From NCBI GenBank assembly GCA_044425575.1, contig JAWXVE010000013.1, forward strand, positions 1 to 40,821: a stretch of DNA of 40,821 nucleotides. The letters run 5' to 3'. A program made the translations under genes and the position numbers. Position 1 is the first letter of the stretch, and the number at the start of each line of letters is the position of its first letter. Positions 16,701 to 23,720 of the stretch are shown here, piece after piece. The stretch is from JAWXVE01 sp044425575. GTDB taxonomy: Bacteria; Bacillota; Clostridia; Lachnospirales; Lachnospiraceae. The notes below the pieces were generated by a model, which saw only the letters and a list, made by a program, of their open reading frames with translations, did no database searches and had not been told where the DNA came from.

Positions 16701-17605
16701 GTTCAGCTCACCCAATCTTTACAGTAGCAGATTCAACAGAAGTTGTTGCATACGCAGCAGAGAAAGAAATTAACTTTGTATCATTCTGGTCAATTAACAG
16801 AGATTCAGAGACACAAGATAACACAGGAATCTACGGACAGTATGAACACACAGATGTATACTTGGCATTCCAAGACGGATCAATTGAATTAGAAACACCA
16901 GAAACACCAGAAACAGAAACACCAGAAACAGAAGAACTTCCAGAATTAACAGATGTTCCAGTATGGACATTAGATGACCAAGCTCAAGGCTTACACGTAA
17001 GTGGATACATTGTACAACACAACGGCGTTATCTATGAAAACGTATTAGCAGGAACAATTTGGTGGTGTGAACCAGGCACAAATGATGCAATCTGGTCACC
17101 AATCGGAACAACAGGCGATTATGAAACACCAGAAGTAGAGCCAGAAGAACCAGAAGTGACTCCAGAGCCAGAAGAACCAGAAGTAACTCCAGAGCCAGAA
17201 GAACCAGAAGTAACTCCAGAACCAGAAGAGCCTGAAGTAACACCAGATCCAGAACTTCCAGAAGTAGAATCAGGTGATGCATGGACAAGAGAAATTGAAG
17301 CAACAGGCATTTATGTTACAGGATCAATCGTAACTTACAAAGGTGTGACATACGAACAAGTATCATCATCAGTTGCATGGTGGTGTGAACCAGGAAGTAA
17401 CAGTTCAGTATGGAAAGCAATCGGAACAGATAGCTCATACGTAGCAACAGTATTAGCGTGGACAGCAGAGGATCAAAGTTCAGGATTACATACACCAGGA
17501 ACTTACGTAACTTACGATGGTGTAACTTACTTACAAGTTTCAACAGGAACATCATGGTGGTGTACACCAGGTACAAATAGTGCAATCTGGGCACCAGTTT
17601 CATAA
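13748..17605 (+). CDS. Secreted multidomain chitinase with two GH18 domains and three chitin-binding modules
   Basis: This 1285-aa exported protein should hydrolyse chitin outside the cell. Domains in order: signal peptide with ASA cleavage site near residue 27; GH18 domain (about 36-455) with DFVDIDWEYP, Asp163-Asp166-Asp168-Glu170; an all-beta region (about 457-610); a DUF5011 Ig-like domain (about 614-688); a linker of almost pure Glu/Asp (690-715); a second, different GH18 domain (about 728-1045) with RIDLDIEGG (Asp862, Asp864, Glu866); and three CBM5/12 modules each with a W-W-C signature (about 1072-1120, 1177-1222, 1234-1284), two of them separated by a PEVTPEPEE repeat linker. Two GH18 types in one chain suggest complementary endo/processive action. 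Codons are enriched in AAC, TTC and TAC relative to neighbours, as in highly expressed genes. GGAGGG lies nine bases before ATG. Confidence 0.95.
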   Translation: MKRKLLSLVLACSMVASILMPTSTASATTTSSTTELRNVMYYGDWSIWGGQGNFYPTDMPADLYTHLNYAFMDFDADGNLIFCDTDAATSASLGQSGVTWGDVNAGLLPALTSLRADNPNMKIGISVGGWSKSGDFSAMAASDTARANFVSQIVAFVEYTGMDFVDIDWEYPASVREPDYVDNANDEGTPDATEADKENYIILLQDLRDALDEAGAEIGKTYELSVALPIDRTKLENGVDVDAMFDIIDFGNLMTYDARGAWDTNSGHQTALYGNPDDPMYDYGYSIDQTVQYMIEEGAPSEKLVIGAAFYTRGWESVSDDGGVSDMPGLFGTAEIANLDADQTESRGASNEAALSNGDGGRNGGIWAYRSLDALNASYSGLVEYWDDVAQAPYLYNGSAFFTYDNVQSVTAKANYAVENNLGGVISWMASNDATTTSTQRDELTSAIYEGLYGTADLPDNEIIVTPLDLDVSVTELTESWGSTVGYTITITNNETATETNAVLQAVEAQKETIMLPKLYIDNNGVDLVASGYGAGTVTNEDGITVVDLGSVYDNKLIAQGASISFSLAYSGSTELDMDNLESIELVQRTYTGGTEINPQVIYGESTDVATNSTPVFSGTSNRTLEFGAEFDILDGVAATDKEDGDLTDSIVVTGDVDTSVAGSYTVTYTVTDSEGATATASRKITVNEEVIEEELEEEELEEEEEEDDFDFDFGELDFGVGQGIEWETGIFAPFADMGAWVTDATYSNSGALDLGQVMDDTGIKYFNAGFINAVDSSVNEDGVLNWGFGGYEILSEDDGQNDSQYNGIKEAIADVRANGGDVVISIGGLNEGNFFQYTDDLDVLVNTYVEIIDGFNLTRIDLDIEGGAQGYAMNELNAEAMKLVQDETGVEVVLTLPVLPTGLTESLGLPTLQAYLDAGVDVEAVNIMAMCYGTSFGDYADATVEAIDSTMEQIKDAYKEVGITLTDEEAYAKVAITTSIGYEGSAHPIFTVADSTEVVAYAAEKEINFVSFWSINRDSETQDNTGIYGQYEHTDVYLAFQDGSIELETPETPETETPETEELPELTDVPVWTLDDQAQGLHVSGYIVQHNGVIYENVLAGTIWWCEPGTNDAIWSPIGTTGDYETPEVEPEEPEVTPEPEEPEVTPEPEEPEVTPEPEEPEVTPDPELPEVESGDAWTREIEATGIYVTGSIVTYKGVTYEQVSSSVAWWCEPGSNSSVWKAIGTDSSYVATVLAWTAEDQSSGLHTPGTYVTYDGVTYLQVSTGTSWWCTPGTNSAIWAPVS
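17138..17245 (+). repeat. Four 27-bp tandem repeats coding a PEVTPEPEE linker
   Basis: Units begin at 17138, 17165, 17192 and 17219 and differ by only a few bases. They form a Pro/Glu linker between the first and second chitin-binding modules. Near-identity at the DNA level suggests recent expansion and possible length variation between strains. Confidence 0.9.
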
Positions 17606-17622
17606 GAATACTTAACAACATT

Positions 17623-17656
17623 AGAGAGATTTGCCAATAGGCAAGTCTCTCTTTTT
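17623..17656 (+). terminator. Intrinsic terminator after the chitinase gene
   Basis: AGAGAGATTTGCC (17623-17635) pairs with GGCAAGTCTCTCT (17640-17652) with one mismatch and is followed by a run of T. Confidence 0.9.
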
Positions 17657-17723
17657 CAATATTCTTTTCATTTTTTGTGGGTGCGATACATAAAATAAAT
17701 AGAAACTAGTGAAATGAGTTCAT

Positions 17724-18425
17724 ATGGAGAAATTGCACATTAAAAATAAATGGGTTGAAATTGTCATGGTTGTTCTACTCTTGGTATCAATGTTGATCCT
17801 ATCCAAGAGTACGGCTCTCATAGTGAGCAATATGAATGGAGTAGAAGAAGTTAAGACGGTAGTCATAGATCCGGGACATGGAGGAGATGATCCTGGAAAG
17901 ATTGGGGTTAACGGAGCCTTAGAAAAAGAAATTAACCTAATCATTGCCAAACGTGTGCAATCATTATTGGAAGCAAATGACATCAGTGTCATAATGACTA
18001 GAGAAACAGATGAAGGGCTATATGAAGAAGAGGATAGTAATCAGAAGGTGGTAGATCTGAAAAACCGAATTACCATTATGAATGAATCAAATCCGGACCT
18101 AATCGTAAGTATTCACCAGAATAGCTATGAGGATGAAGCAATCTGGGGTGCACAAACATTTTACTACGAAACTTCTCAGGAAGGGAAGAAAATTGCAGAG
18201 TTATTCCAGAGTAATCTAATTGAATTAGTAGATCCAGATAATTACCGAGTAGCGAAAGGGAATGATACTTACTATTTGTTAAAAGAAACTACCTATCCTA
18301 TTGTGATTGTAGAATGTGGATTTCTTTCAAATTGGGAGGAAGCCGATAAGCTTATTACAGAAGAGTATCAAGAACAAGTGGCATGGGCCATACATCTTTC
18401 TATATTAGAATACTTAAATGAATGA
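17724..18425 (+). CDS. cwlD: N-acetylmuramoyl-L-alanine amidase, CwlD type
   Basis: An Amidase_3 zinc hydrolase of 233 aa, close to B. subtilis CwlD in length. A membrane or signal segment (about residues 11-33) is followed by VVIDPGHGG (zinc ligand His52), GALEKEIN (zinc ligand Glu67), SIHQNS (zinc ligand His131) and IVECGFLSN (catalytic Glu197). CwlD removes peptides from muramic acid so that muramic-delta-lactam can be made in the spore cortex. No extra wall-binding domain is present, which favours CwlD over vegetative amidases. It supports a spore-forming host. The ribosome binding site is not strong. Confidence 0.82.
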   Translation: MEKLHIKNKWVEIVMVVLLLVSMLILSKSTALIVSNMNGVEEVKTVVIDPGHGGDDPGKIGVNGALEKEINLIIAKRVQSLLEANDISVIMTRETDEGLYEEEDSNQKVVDLKNRITIMNESNPDLIVSIHQNSYEDEAIWGAQTFYYETSQEGKKIAELFQSNLIELVDPDNYRVAKGNDTYYLLKETTYPIVIVECGFLSNWEEADKLITEEYQEQVAWAIHLSILEYLNE

Positions 18426-18443
18426 TTCTGTGATATAATAAAG

Positions 18444-18466
18444 AGGTCACATGATAGCTTTGACCT
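18444..18466. promoter_or_regulatory. Inverted repeat before the aminotransferase gene
   Basis: AGGTCA (18444-18449) and TGACCT (18461-18466) form a perfect inverted repeat in the 55-base gap, just after a TATAAT-like sequence (about 18434-18439). It could be an operator or a small mRNA hairpin next to the ribosome binding site. Confidence 0.3.
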
Positions 18467-18480
18467 AAGAGGAGAAAAGG

Positions 18481-19680
18481 ATGGTTGTAGAACAATATAG
18501 ACAGATGTTGCAAGCGAAATCTGTTATACGAGAACTTTTTACGTTTGCTACAAAGCGAGGAGAAGAAATTGGATATGAAAATGTATTCGACTATAGCTTG
18601 GGGAATCCATCTGTTCCTGTGCCAGATTCTTTTACAAAAGAGATGATTCGCCTATATGACATAGAGAATCCTATGAAACTTCATGGTTATAGTCCAACCC
18701 TTGGGATTCCATCTGTATTAGAAGCGGTGGCAGCATCCTTAGAGAGACGATTTTCTCTACCATACACCAGAGAGCATATTTTTATGACATCAGGGGCGGC
18801 TTCTTCTCTGGCACATGGTATTCGTGCAGTGTCTCAAGCGGGTGATGAAATCCTTACATTTGCACCATACTTTCCGGAGTATGGACCATATGTGAACTTA
18901 ACAGGAGCACACTTGCGCGTGGTACCACCTGAGACAAAAGACTTTCAAATAGATTTTCAGGGTTTAAAAGGAATGATTACTGAGAAAACAGCAGCCATAT
19001 TGATTAATTCGCCGAATAATCCAACAGGAGTTGTCTATACTGAGGAAACAATGAAACAGTTAGCTCAAATACTAGAAGAGCAATCACAGGCAGTTGGACA
19101 TACCATTTATCTAATCTCGGACGAGCCATATCGCGAGATTGTATTTGGGGGAAAAAGAATACCTTGTATGTCTCGTTACTATAAGAATACCATCATGTGC
19201 TATTCTTTTAGTAAGTCCTTATCGCTTCCAGGAGAAAGAATTGGCTATCTTGCAGTTCATCCTGAATGTGAAGATGGAACCACAATTATTCAAATGTGCG
19301 GGCAGATTTCACGAGGAATTGGCCATAATTGCCCTGCTGCTAGTATGCAATTAGCCGTAAGCAAGGTGTTGGAGGAAACGGCAGATTTATCTGTGTATGA
19401 GAGGAATGCTGAGATTTTATACGAAGAATTAATAAGGCTTGGATTCACAGTGGTGAAACCAGATGGCACTTTCTATTTATTTCCAAAGGCATTGGAAGAA
19501 GATGCTAATGCATTCTGTGAAAAAGCAAAAAAATACGATCTAGTACTAGTGCCAGGTGATTCCTTTGGTTGTAAAGGATACTTTCGAATGGCATATTGTA
19601 TTGAGACAGAAAAGGTGCAACGATCTCTGGCGGCACTACGTCAGTTTGTAGAAGAAGAATATAATAAGAAAGAGGAATAA
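18481..19680 (+). CDS. Pyridoxal-phosphate-dependent aminotransferase (class I/II)
   Basis: A 399-aa fold-type I enzyme of the aspartate/aromatic aminotransferase group. The PLP lysine is Lys245 in SFSKSLSLPGERIGYL; earlier motifs are SPTLGIPS, NSPNNPTGVVY and SDEPYREI, all cofactor or substrate contacts. The N-terminal form (VFDYSLGNPSVPVPD) resembles clostridial enzymes annotated as generic aminotransferases, so the amino acid is not assigned. ATG is preceded by AGAGGAG, and the uppP gene follows within five bases, giving a likely operon. Confidence 0.88.
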   Translation: MVVEQYRQMLQAKSVIRELFTFATKRGEEIGYENVFDYSLGNPSVPVPDSFTKEMIRLYDIENPMKLHGYSPTLGIPSVLEAVAASLERRFSLPYTREHIFMTSGAASSLAHGIRAVSQAGDEILTFAPYFPEYGPYVNLTGAHLRVVPPETKDFQIDFQGLKGMITEKTAAILINSPNNPTGVVYTEETMKQLAQILEEQSQAVGHTIYLISDEPYREIVFGGKRIPCMSRYYKNTIMCYSFSKSLSLPGERIGYLAVHPECEDGTTIIQMCGQISRGIGHNCPAASMQLAVSKVLEETADLSVYERNAEILYEELIRLGFTVVKPDGTFYLFPKALEEDANAFCEKAKKYDLVLVPGDSFGCKGYFRMAYCIETEKVQRSLAALRQFVEEEYNKKEE

Positions 19681-19685
19681 GAGAA

Positions 19686-20519
19686 ATGGATTTTGTTGAA
19701 ATTTTAAAAGCAGTATTATTTGGAATAGTGGAGGGGGTATCAGAGTGGTTGCCAATTAGTAGTACTGGCCATATGATTTTGCTGAATGAATTTGTTACAT
19801 TAAATATGTCAGAGGAATTTTTTGAAGTATTTCTCGTAGTTATCCAACTTGGAGCGATTATGGCAGTCGTTACATTATTTTTCAAACAATTATGGCCATT
19901 CGCTAAAGGAGAACAATACTACTTGAAGAAAGATACATGGGTTATGTGGTTTAAAGTATTGGTTGCATGTGTGCCAGCTGCTATTATCGGAGTCTTATTT
20001 GATGATATATTAGAGCAATATCTCTATAATTACCAAACAGTTGCAACTTCCTTAATTGTATTTGGTATTGCCTTTATCTTAATTGAAAATCGCAACAAAG
20101 GGAAAGAACCGAAGATTATAAGTATTGGTGAGATTACTTATAAAACAGCGCTAATTATTGGGATTTTCCAATTAATCGCAGCAATTTTCCCGGGTACTTC
20201 CAGATCAGGTGCTACTATTATAGGTGCACTACTCATAGGGGTATCTCGAACGGTTGCAGCGGAATTTACATTTTTCTTGGCGATTCCCGTTATGTTTGGG
20301 GCAAGTCTCTTGAAGTTAGTGAAGTTTGGCATGGTTCCATCAACGGATGAATTAGTGATTCTTCTTGTGGGAATGGTAGTAGCCTACATTGTATCCATTG
20401 TGGTGATTCGCTTCTTAATGGGATATATTAAGCAACACGACTTTAAAGTATTTGGGTGGTATCGGATTGTGCTGGGTTTTGTAGTGCTTGGTTATTTTGT
20501 GCTAGCGAACTTTACATAG
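19686..20519 (+). CDS. uppP: Undecaprenyl-diphosphatase UppP (BacA)
   Basis: A 277-aa integral membrane phosphatase that regenerates undecaprenyl phosphate, the lipid carrier for wall polymers, and gives bacitracin tolerance. Both signature regions are present: EGVSEWLPISSTGHMIL near the N-terminus and PGTSRSGATIIGALLIG in the middle. About eight hydrophobic segments are visible. Start ATG is five bases after the previous stop, so it is translationally linked to the aminotransferase. Confidence 0.94.
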   Translation: MDFVEILKAVLFGIVEGVSEWLPISSTGHMILLNEFVTLNMSEEFFEVFLVVIQLGAIMAVVTLFFKQLWPFAKGEQYYLKKDTWVMWFKVLVACVPAAIIGVLFDDILEQYLYNYQTVATSLIVFGIAFILIENRNKGKEPKIISIGEITYKTALIIGIFQLIAAIFPGTSRSGATIIGALLIGVSRTVAAEFTFFLAIPVMFGASLLKLVKFGMVPSTDELVILLVGMVVAYIVSIVVIRFLMGYIKQHDFKVFGWYRIVLGFVVLGYFVLANFT

Positions 20520-20543
20520 AGTATACATAGATATAACCAAAGA

Positions 20544-20571
20544 TTGCTTTTTGTAGGGGTAGTGGTATGAT
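20544..20571 (+). promoter_or_regulatory. Candidate phoU promoter
   Basis: TTGCTT (20544-20549) and TATGAT (20566-20571) are 16 bases apart, about 70 bases before the gene. No PHO-box-like repeat is seen here. Confidence 0.4.
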
Positions 20572-20643
20572 ATTCTTAGTAGAAATGGAAAAAGGCATAG
20601 TGTGTCTAATGGGAAGACTTAGTTAGAAGGGAAGGGTATTAAT

Positions 20644-21303
20644 ATGACAAGAATTAGCTTTGATCAAGAGTTAGAACTATTAAAAGCAACATTAGAGGAG
20701 ATGGGGAACTATGTAGTTGACACCATTGATAAACTATTCGAGGCAATAGAGAAACGTGATAGTGAAATTGTAGATTTCATCTATAAGAATGATCGAACTA
20801 TTAATGATATGGAAAAGAGTATTGAATCCCAATGCCTTTCTATTATTACAAAGCAGCAACCAGTAGCGAGAGACTTGCGTACGGTATCAGCTGCCTTAAA
20901 GGTGGTAACAGACTTAGAACGAATTGGGGATCATGCTAGTGATATAGCAGAACTTATTATCCGAAATGGTGATATGGATCTATCAAAATACTCAAAACAT
21001 ATTCTTGTTATGACAAGTGCCTCTAAGGAAATGGTACATGATGCAGTTGACACGTTCCTTACAGGGAATATTAAGAAGGCCAACGAAGTTATTAAAGGGG
21101 ATGATATGGTGGATGAATTATTCAACCGTGTAAAAGATGATTTGATACAAACGATACGAGGGAATGATGAAGAAGTTGATGTTTGTATTGATGTATTGAT
21201 GATTAATAAGTATCTAGAGAAGATTGCAGACCATGCAGTGAATATTGCTGAGTGGGAGATTTTCAAAGAGACAGGCTCTATTAATGATGTAAGGTTGTAT
21301 TAG
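20644..21303 (+). CDS. phoU: Phosphate signalling protein PhoU
   Basis: A 219-aa all-helical protein with two PhoU repeats. The metal-binding signatures are DLERIGDHASDIAE and YLEKIADHAVNIAE, one in each half. PhoU links the Pst phosphate importer to the PhoR/PhoB pair and dampens phosphate uptake. No pst genes adjoin it here; a PhoB/PhoR-like pair and a Na/Pi transporter with its own PhoU-like tail lie 16 kb away. ATG follows AAGGGAAGGG. Confidence 0.93.
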   Translation: MTRISFDQELELLKATLEEMGNYVVDTIDKLFEAIEKRDSEIVDFIYKNDRTINDMEKSIESQCLSIITKQQPVARDLRTVSAALKVVTDLERIGDHASDIAELIIRNGDMDLSKYSKHILVMTSASKEMVHDAVDTFLTGNIKKANEVIKGDDMVDELFNRVKDDLIQTIRGNDEEVDVCIDVLMINKYLEKIADHAVNIAEWEIFKETGSINDVRLY

Positions 21304-21352
21304 TAGGCATATCCAAGTAGAGTGTAACAGATCGGGTGATTTTCAATGATAG

Positions 21353-21400
21353 AACACCTATAAACTGACTTATAATAAGTTGTGTTTGTAGGTGTTTTTT
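21353..21400 (+). terminator. Intrinsic terminator after phoU
   Basis: AACACCTA (21353-21360) pairs with TAGGTGTT (21389-21396), an inner ACTTA/TAAGT helix extends it, and six T follow. Confidence 0.85.
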
Positions 21401-21474
21401 ATGTGAATAGATCATGTGAAATATTAGTAATCAGCTCGACATAATCAAAAAAATAGAAATCCACAGGAGTAAAC

Positions 21475-21503
21475 TTGAACATTTATTCAATAGGTGATAA
21501 TAT
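21475..21503 (+). promoter_or_regulatory. Promoter of the sugar-catabolic island, first unit
   Basis: TTGAAC (21475-21480) and TAATAT (21498-21503) are 17 bases apart. A single ATGTGC (21502-21507) overlaps the -10, but the paired operator found at two later promoters is not present. Confidence 0.55.
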
Positions 21504-21562
21504 GTGCTTAGCAGATATTGGAAATAAAATTACTAAAATGAATGAAAAAGGAAGGGAATTAG

Positions 21563-22645
21563 ATGAGAAAAATTAGATATGGTGTAATCGGATCGGGCTG
21601 GCGAGCAGAATTTTATATTCGCATTTCAAAGCAGTTGAATGAATATTTTGATTTGGCAGCAGTATTAATTAGAGAGAAAGAAAAAGGGGAAGAATTTGCA
21701 AAAAAATTCCATGTAAATATTGTTCAAACTATAGAACAAATGAAACAAGAAAATATTGAATTTGTAGTTTTATCAATTAAAAGAGAAATTGTAGCAGAAT
21801 ATTTGCCCAAGTTATACCAGTTAGAAATTCCAGTGTTATGCGAGACGCCGCCATCCAATGATGAGGGTAAGTTAATAACAATATGGGAAGATTTTAATAA
21901 ATATAAGGGAAAAATTCAAATTGCTGAGCAGTATTTATTTCAACCGTTGTATGCTTCGTGGCATAAAGCTATTGGGGAAGGCATGATAGGAGAGGTTCAA
22001 AATATAAATATATCGGCATTGCATGGCTATCACGCATCCTATATTATGCGAAAATTTTTAGGAATAGGATATGAGAGCTGCAAGATACAAGGTGAAAGAT
22101 TTCATTTTCAGGTTGTAGAAACAGGAGGGAGAGATGGTGCTTGTTATCATGGAAATGTTGTAGAAAGTCCTAGAGAACGACTTACAATAAAGTTTGAAAA
22201 TGGAAAAGTTGGATTTTTTGATTTTTCTTTCACACAATATCATTCGTATATACGAACTAGGCAACTGAATGTACAAGGGACAAAGGGTGAAATTGATGAT
22301 TTAGATATTAGATACATTGGTGATGAAAATGAACCAATTCATTTGCAGTTAAATCGAATAGACTTGGGTGTGTATAATAATCAGGAGTGGACTCATAAAG
22401 GCATTATGCTTGGCGATCAATACTTATATAAGAACCCATTTGTTGGTGCGAGATTAAATGATGATGAAATAGCAATCGCATCTTGTTTGTATAAAATGCG
22501 AGAATATATTGAATCGGGAGTTGAATTTTATTCATTAAGAGAGGCGTTGCAAGACTCGTACATAGCAGTGAAAATGGAAGAAGCCTTAAAGGGTAATCAG
22601 GAAGAAATTAAGGGTTGTAAGCAGTGCTGGTATACTAATGATTAA
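21563..22645 (+). CDS. Gfo/Idh/MocA-like oxidoreductase with altered active-site motif
   Basis: A 360-aa protein with a Rossmann start (VIGSGWRAEFYIRI) and the fold of the family, but the usual CEKP motif reads CETPPSN (about residues 93-99), so the catalytic lysine is replaced by threonine. An SALHGYHAS region and FSFTQYHSYIRTRQLNVQGTKGEID match the C-terminal domain. It may act by another chemistry, bind rather than turn over a sugar, or use a redox step not requiring that lysine. It opens the sugar island and is followed within about 20 bases by the regulator gene. Confidence 0.75.
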   Translation: MRKIRYGVIGSGWRAEFYIRISKQLNEYFDLAAVLIREKEKGEEFAKKFHVNIVQTIEQMKQENIEFVVLSIKREIVAEYLPKLYQLEIPVLCETPPSNDEGKLITIWEDFNKYKGKIQIAEQYLFQPLYASWHKAIGEGMIGEVQNINISALHGYHASYIMRKFLGIGYESCKIQGERFHFQVVETGGRDGACYHGNVVESPRERLTIKFENGKVGFFDFSFTQYHSYIRTRQLNVQGTKGEIDDLDIRYIGDENEPIHLQLNRIDLGVYNNQEWTHKGIMLGDQYLYKNPFVGARLNDDEIAIASCLYKMREYIESGVEFYSLREALQDSYIAVKMEEALKGNQEEIKGCKQCWYTND

Positions 22646-22663
22646 CAATTGGAAGGAGAAATG

Positions 22664-23638
22664 ATGATTGAAGATAAAAACAAATGGAATTTATTAGCTT
22701 CGATTTCTAATTTATATTACAATACAGATATGACGCAAAATGAAATTGCAGAAACATTTTATGTATCAAGGTCCAAAGTTTCAAGGCTAATAAAAGAAGC
22801 AAGAGAATTGGGTGTGGTGGAGATTAAAATTAACGAACCATGGGAGCGCAACTATGAATTGGAAAGTGAAATGAAAGATGTATTTAATATTGAACGGATA
22901 ATTGTGCTGGAGATAGCACAAGATGAAGAAGAAATTCCAATCTCAAAGTTGGGTGATTTTGCAGCCTACTATTTAAATTTAACCTTGAATAAAGAAGTGG
23001 TACTTGGCATATCCTGGGGGAATACGATTTATGAGGTTGTTCATTCTCTTGGCCATAATAAAAATATGCCAATTACGGTTGTACCGATTATGGGCGCTGC
23101 CAATATGCGATTGCCACAATATGATATCTTAGAACTTTCGAAACAACTTGCACGAGCATTTGGAGGAAAGTATAAGTATATTGTAACGCCATTGATAGTG
23201 GAAAATAAAGAAATATGCGAAAGTTTAGCAAAATCTGCAGATGTGAAAGAGGCATTAATGTTAGCGGAAAGCGCAGATGTAATCTTAACTAGCGTAGGAG
23301 AAGTTGGCAATGCATCTTGGAAGGAATATTTAGAAACTTACCTAATGGAAGAATTAGTGGACATGGGTGCTATAGGACACATAGGCGGAAGGTTTTATGA
23401 TATTAATGGAAAGCAAGTTCGACATGAATTGTCTGAACGAACAATTTCCATTAGTTTAGAAGCCATTAATCAAACGCATGATGTGATATGTGTAGCCGGA
23501 AGAGAAGATAAGGCGGAAGCGATTTATGGAGCACTCCGAGGTGCATTTATTAATACGTTAATCACAGATGAGAGGGCAGTAAGAAAAGTTCTGGAATTGA
23601 ACGAACAAATGTGCAATATTAAAGAAAATGTGCAATAG
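22664..23638 (+). CDS. SorC-family sugar-responsive transcriptional regulator
   Basis: A 324-aa regulator with an N-terminal helix-turn-helix (MTQNEIAETFYVSRSKVSRLIKEAR, split here by position: about residues 22-46) and a large sugar-phosphate-binding domain of the SorC/DeoR type (GISWGNTIYEVV; VVPIMGAANM). Effectors in the family are phosphorylated sugars. ATG 22664 is chosen because AAGGAG ends six bases upstream; ATG 22661 or TTG 22649 are alternatives. The 3' end of this gene contains one copy of the tandem ATGTGCAA operator, so the regulator probably controls the promoter that starts just after it. Confidence 0.85.
   Translation: MIEDKNKWNLLASISNLYYNTDMTQNEIAETFYVSRSKVSRLIKEARELGVVEIKINEPWERNYELESEMKDVFNIERIIVLEIAQDEEEIPISKLGDFAAYYLNLTLNKEVVLGISWGNTIYEVVHSLGHNKNMPITVVPIMGAANMRLPQYDILELSKQLARAFGGKYKYIVTPLIVENKEICESLAKSADVKEALMLAESADVILTSVGEVGNASWKEYLETYLMEELVDMGAIGHIGGRFYDINGKQVRHELSERTISISLEAINQTHDVICVAGREDKAEAIYGALRGAFINTLITDERAVRKVLELNEQMCNIKENVQ
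23609..23635 (+). promoter_or_regulatory. Tandem operator, copy 1
   Basis: ATGTGCAA occurs at 23609-23616 and again at 23628-23635, a 19-bp period, with the second box ending five bases before the -35 of the GH31 promoter. The same arrangement occurs at 25827-25853. It lies inside the end of the regulator gene. Most likely bound by the SorC-family protein. Confidence 0.7.
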
Positions 23639-23640
23639 TA

Positions 23641-23669
23641 TTGACGGACATTACCTTTGGTGATAGTAT
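23641..23669 (+). promoter_or_regulatory. Promoter of the first GH31 gene
   Basis: TTGACG (23641-23646) and TAGTAT (23664-23669) are 17 bases apart, immediately after the regulator stop codon. Confidence 0.75.
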
Positions 23670-23720
23670 TCATGTATGATTTTGGCTTAATAATTACATG
23701 GTTATGGAAAGGGAGGGTGT

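Noticed and set aside
17119..17310. Minus-strand ORF with Ser-Gly-rich repeats opposite the chitinase linker
   Set aside because: It is the antisense reading of the 27-bp repeat of the chitinase gene and lacks a ribosome binding site.
17730..17742. Reverse-strand TTGCACAT resembling the tandem operator box
   Set aside because: Single copy inside the cwlD coding start, without a partner at 19 bp or a promoter next to it.
18481..21303. Aminotransferase-uppP-phoU as one functional pathway
   Set aside because: The first two are adjacent, but phoU has its own candidate promoter and no shared pathway is evident.
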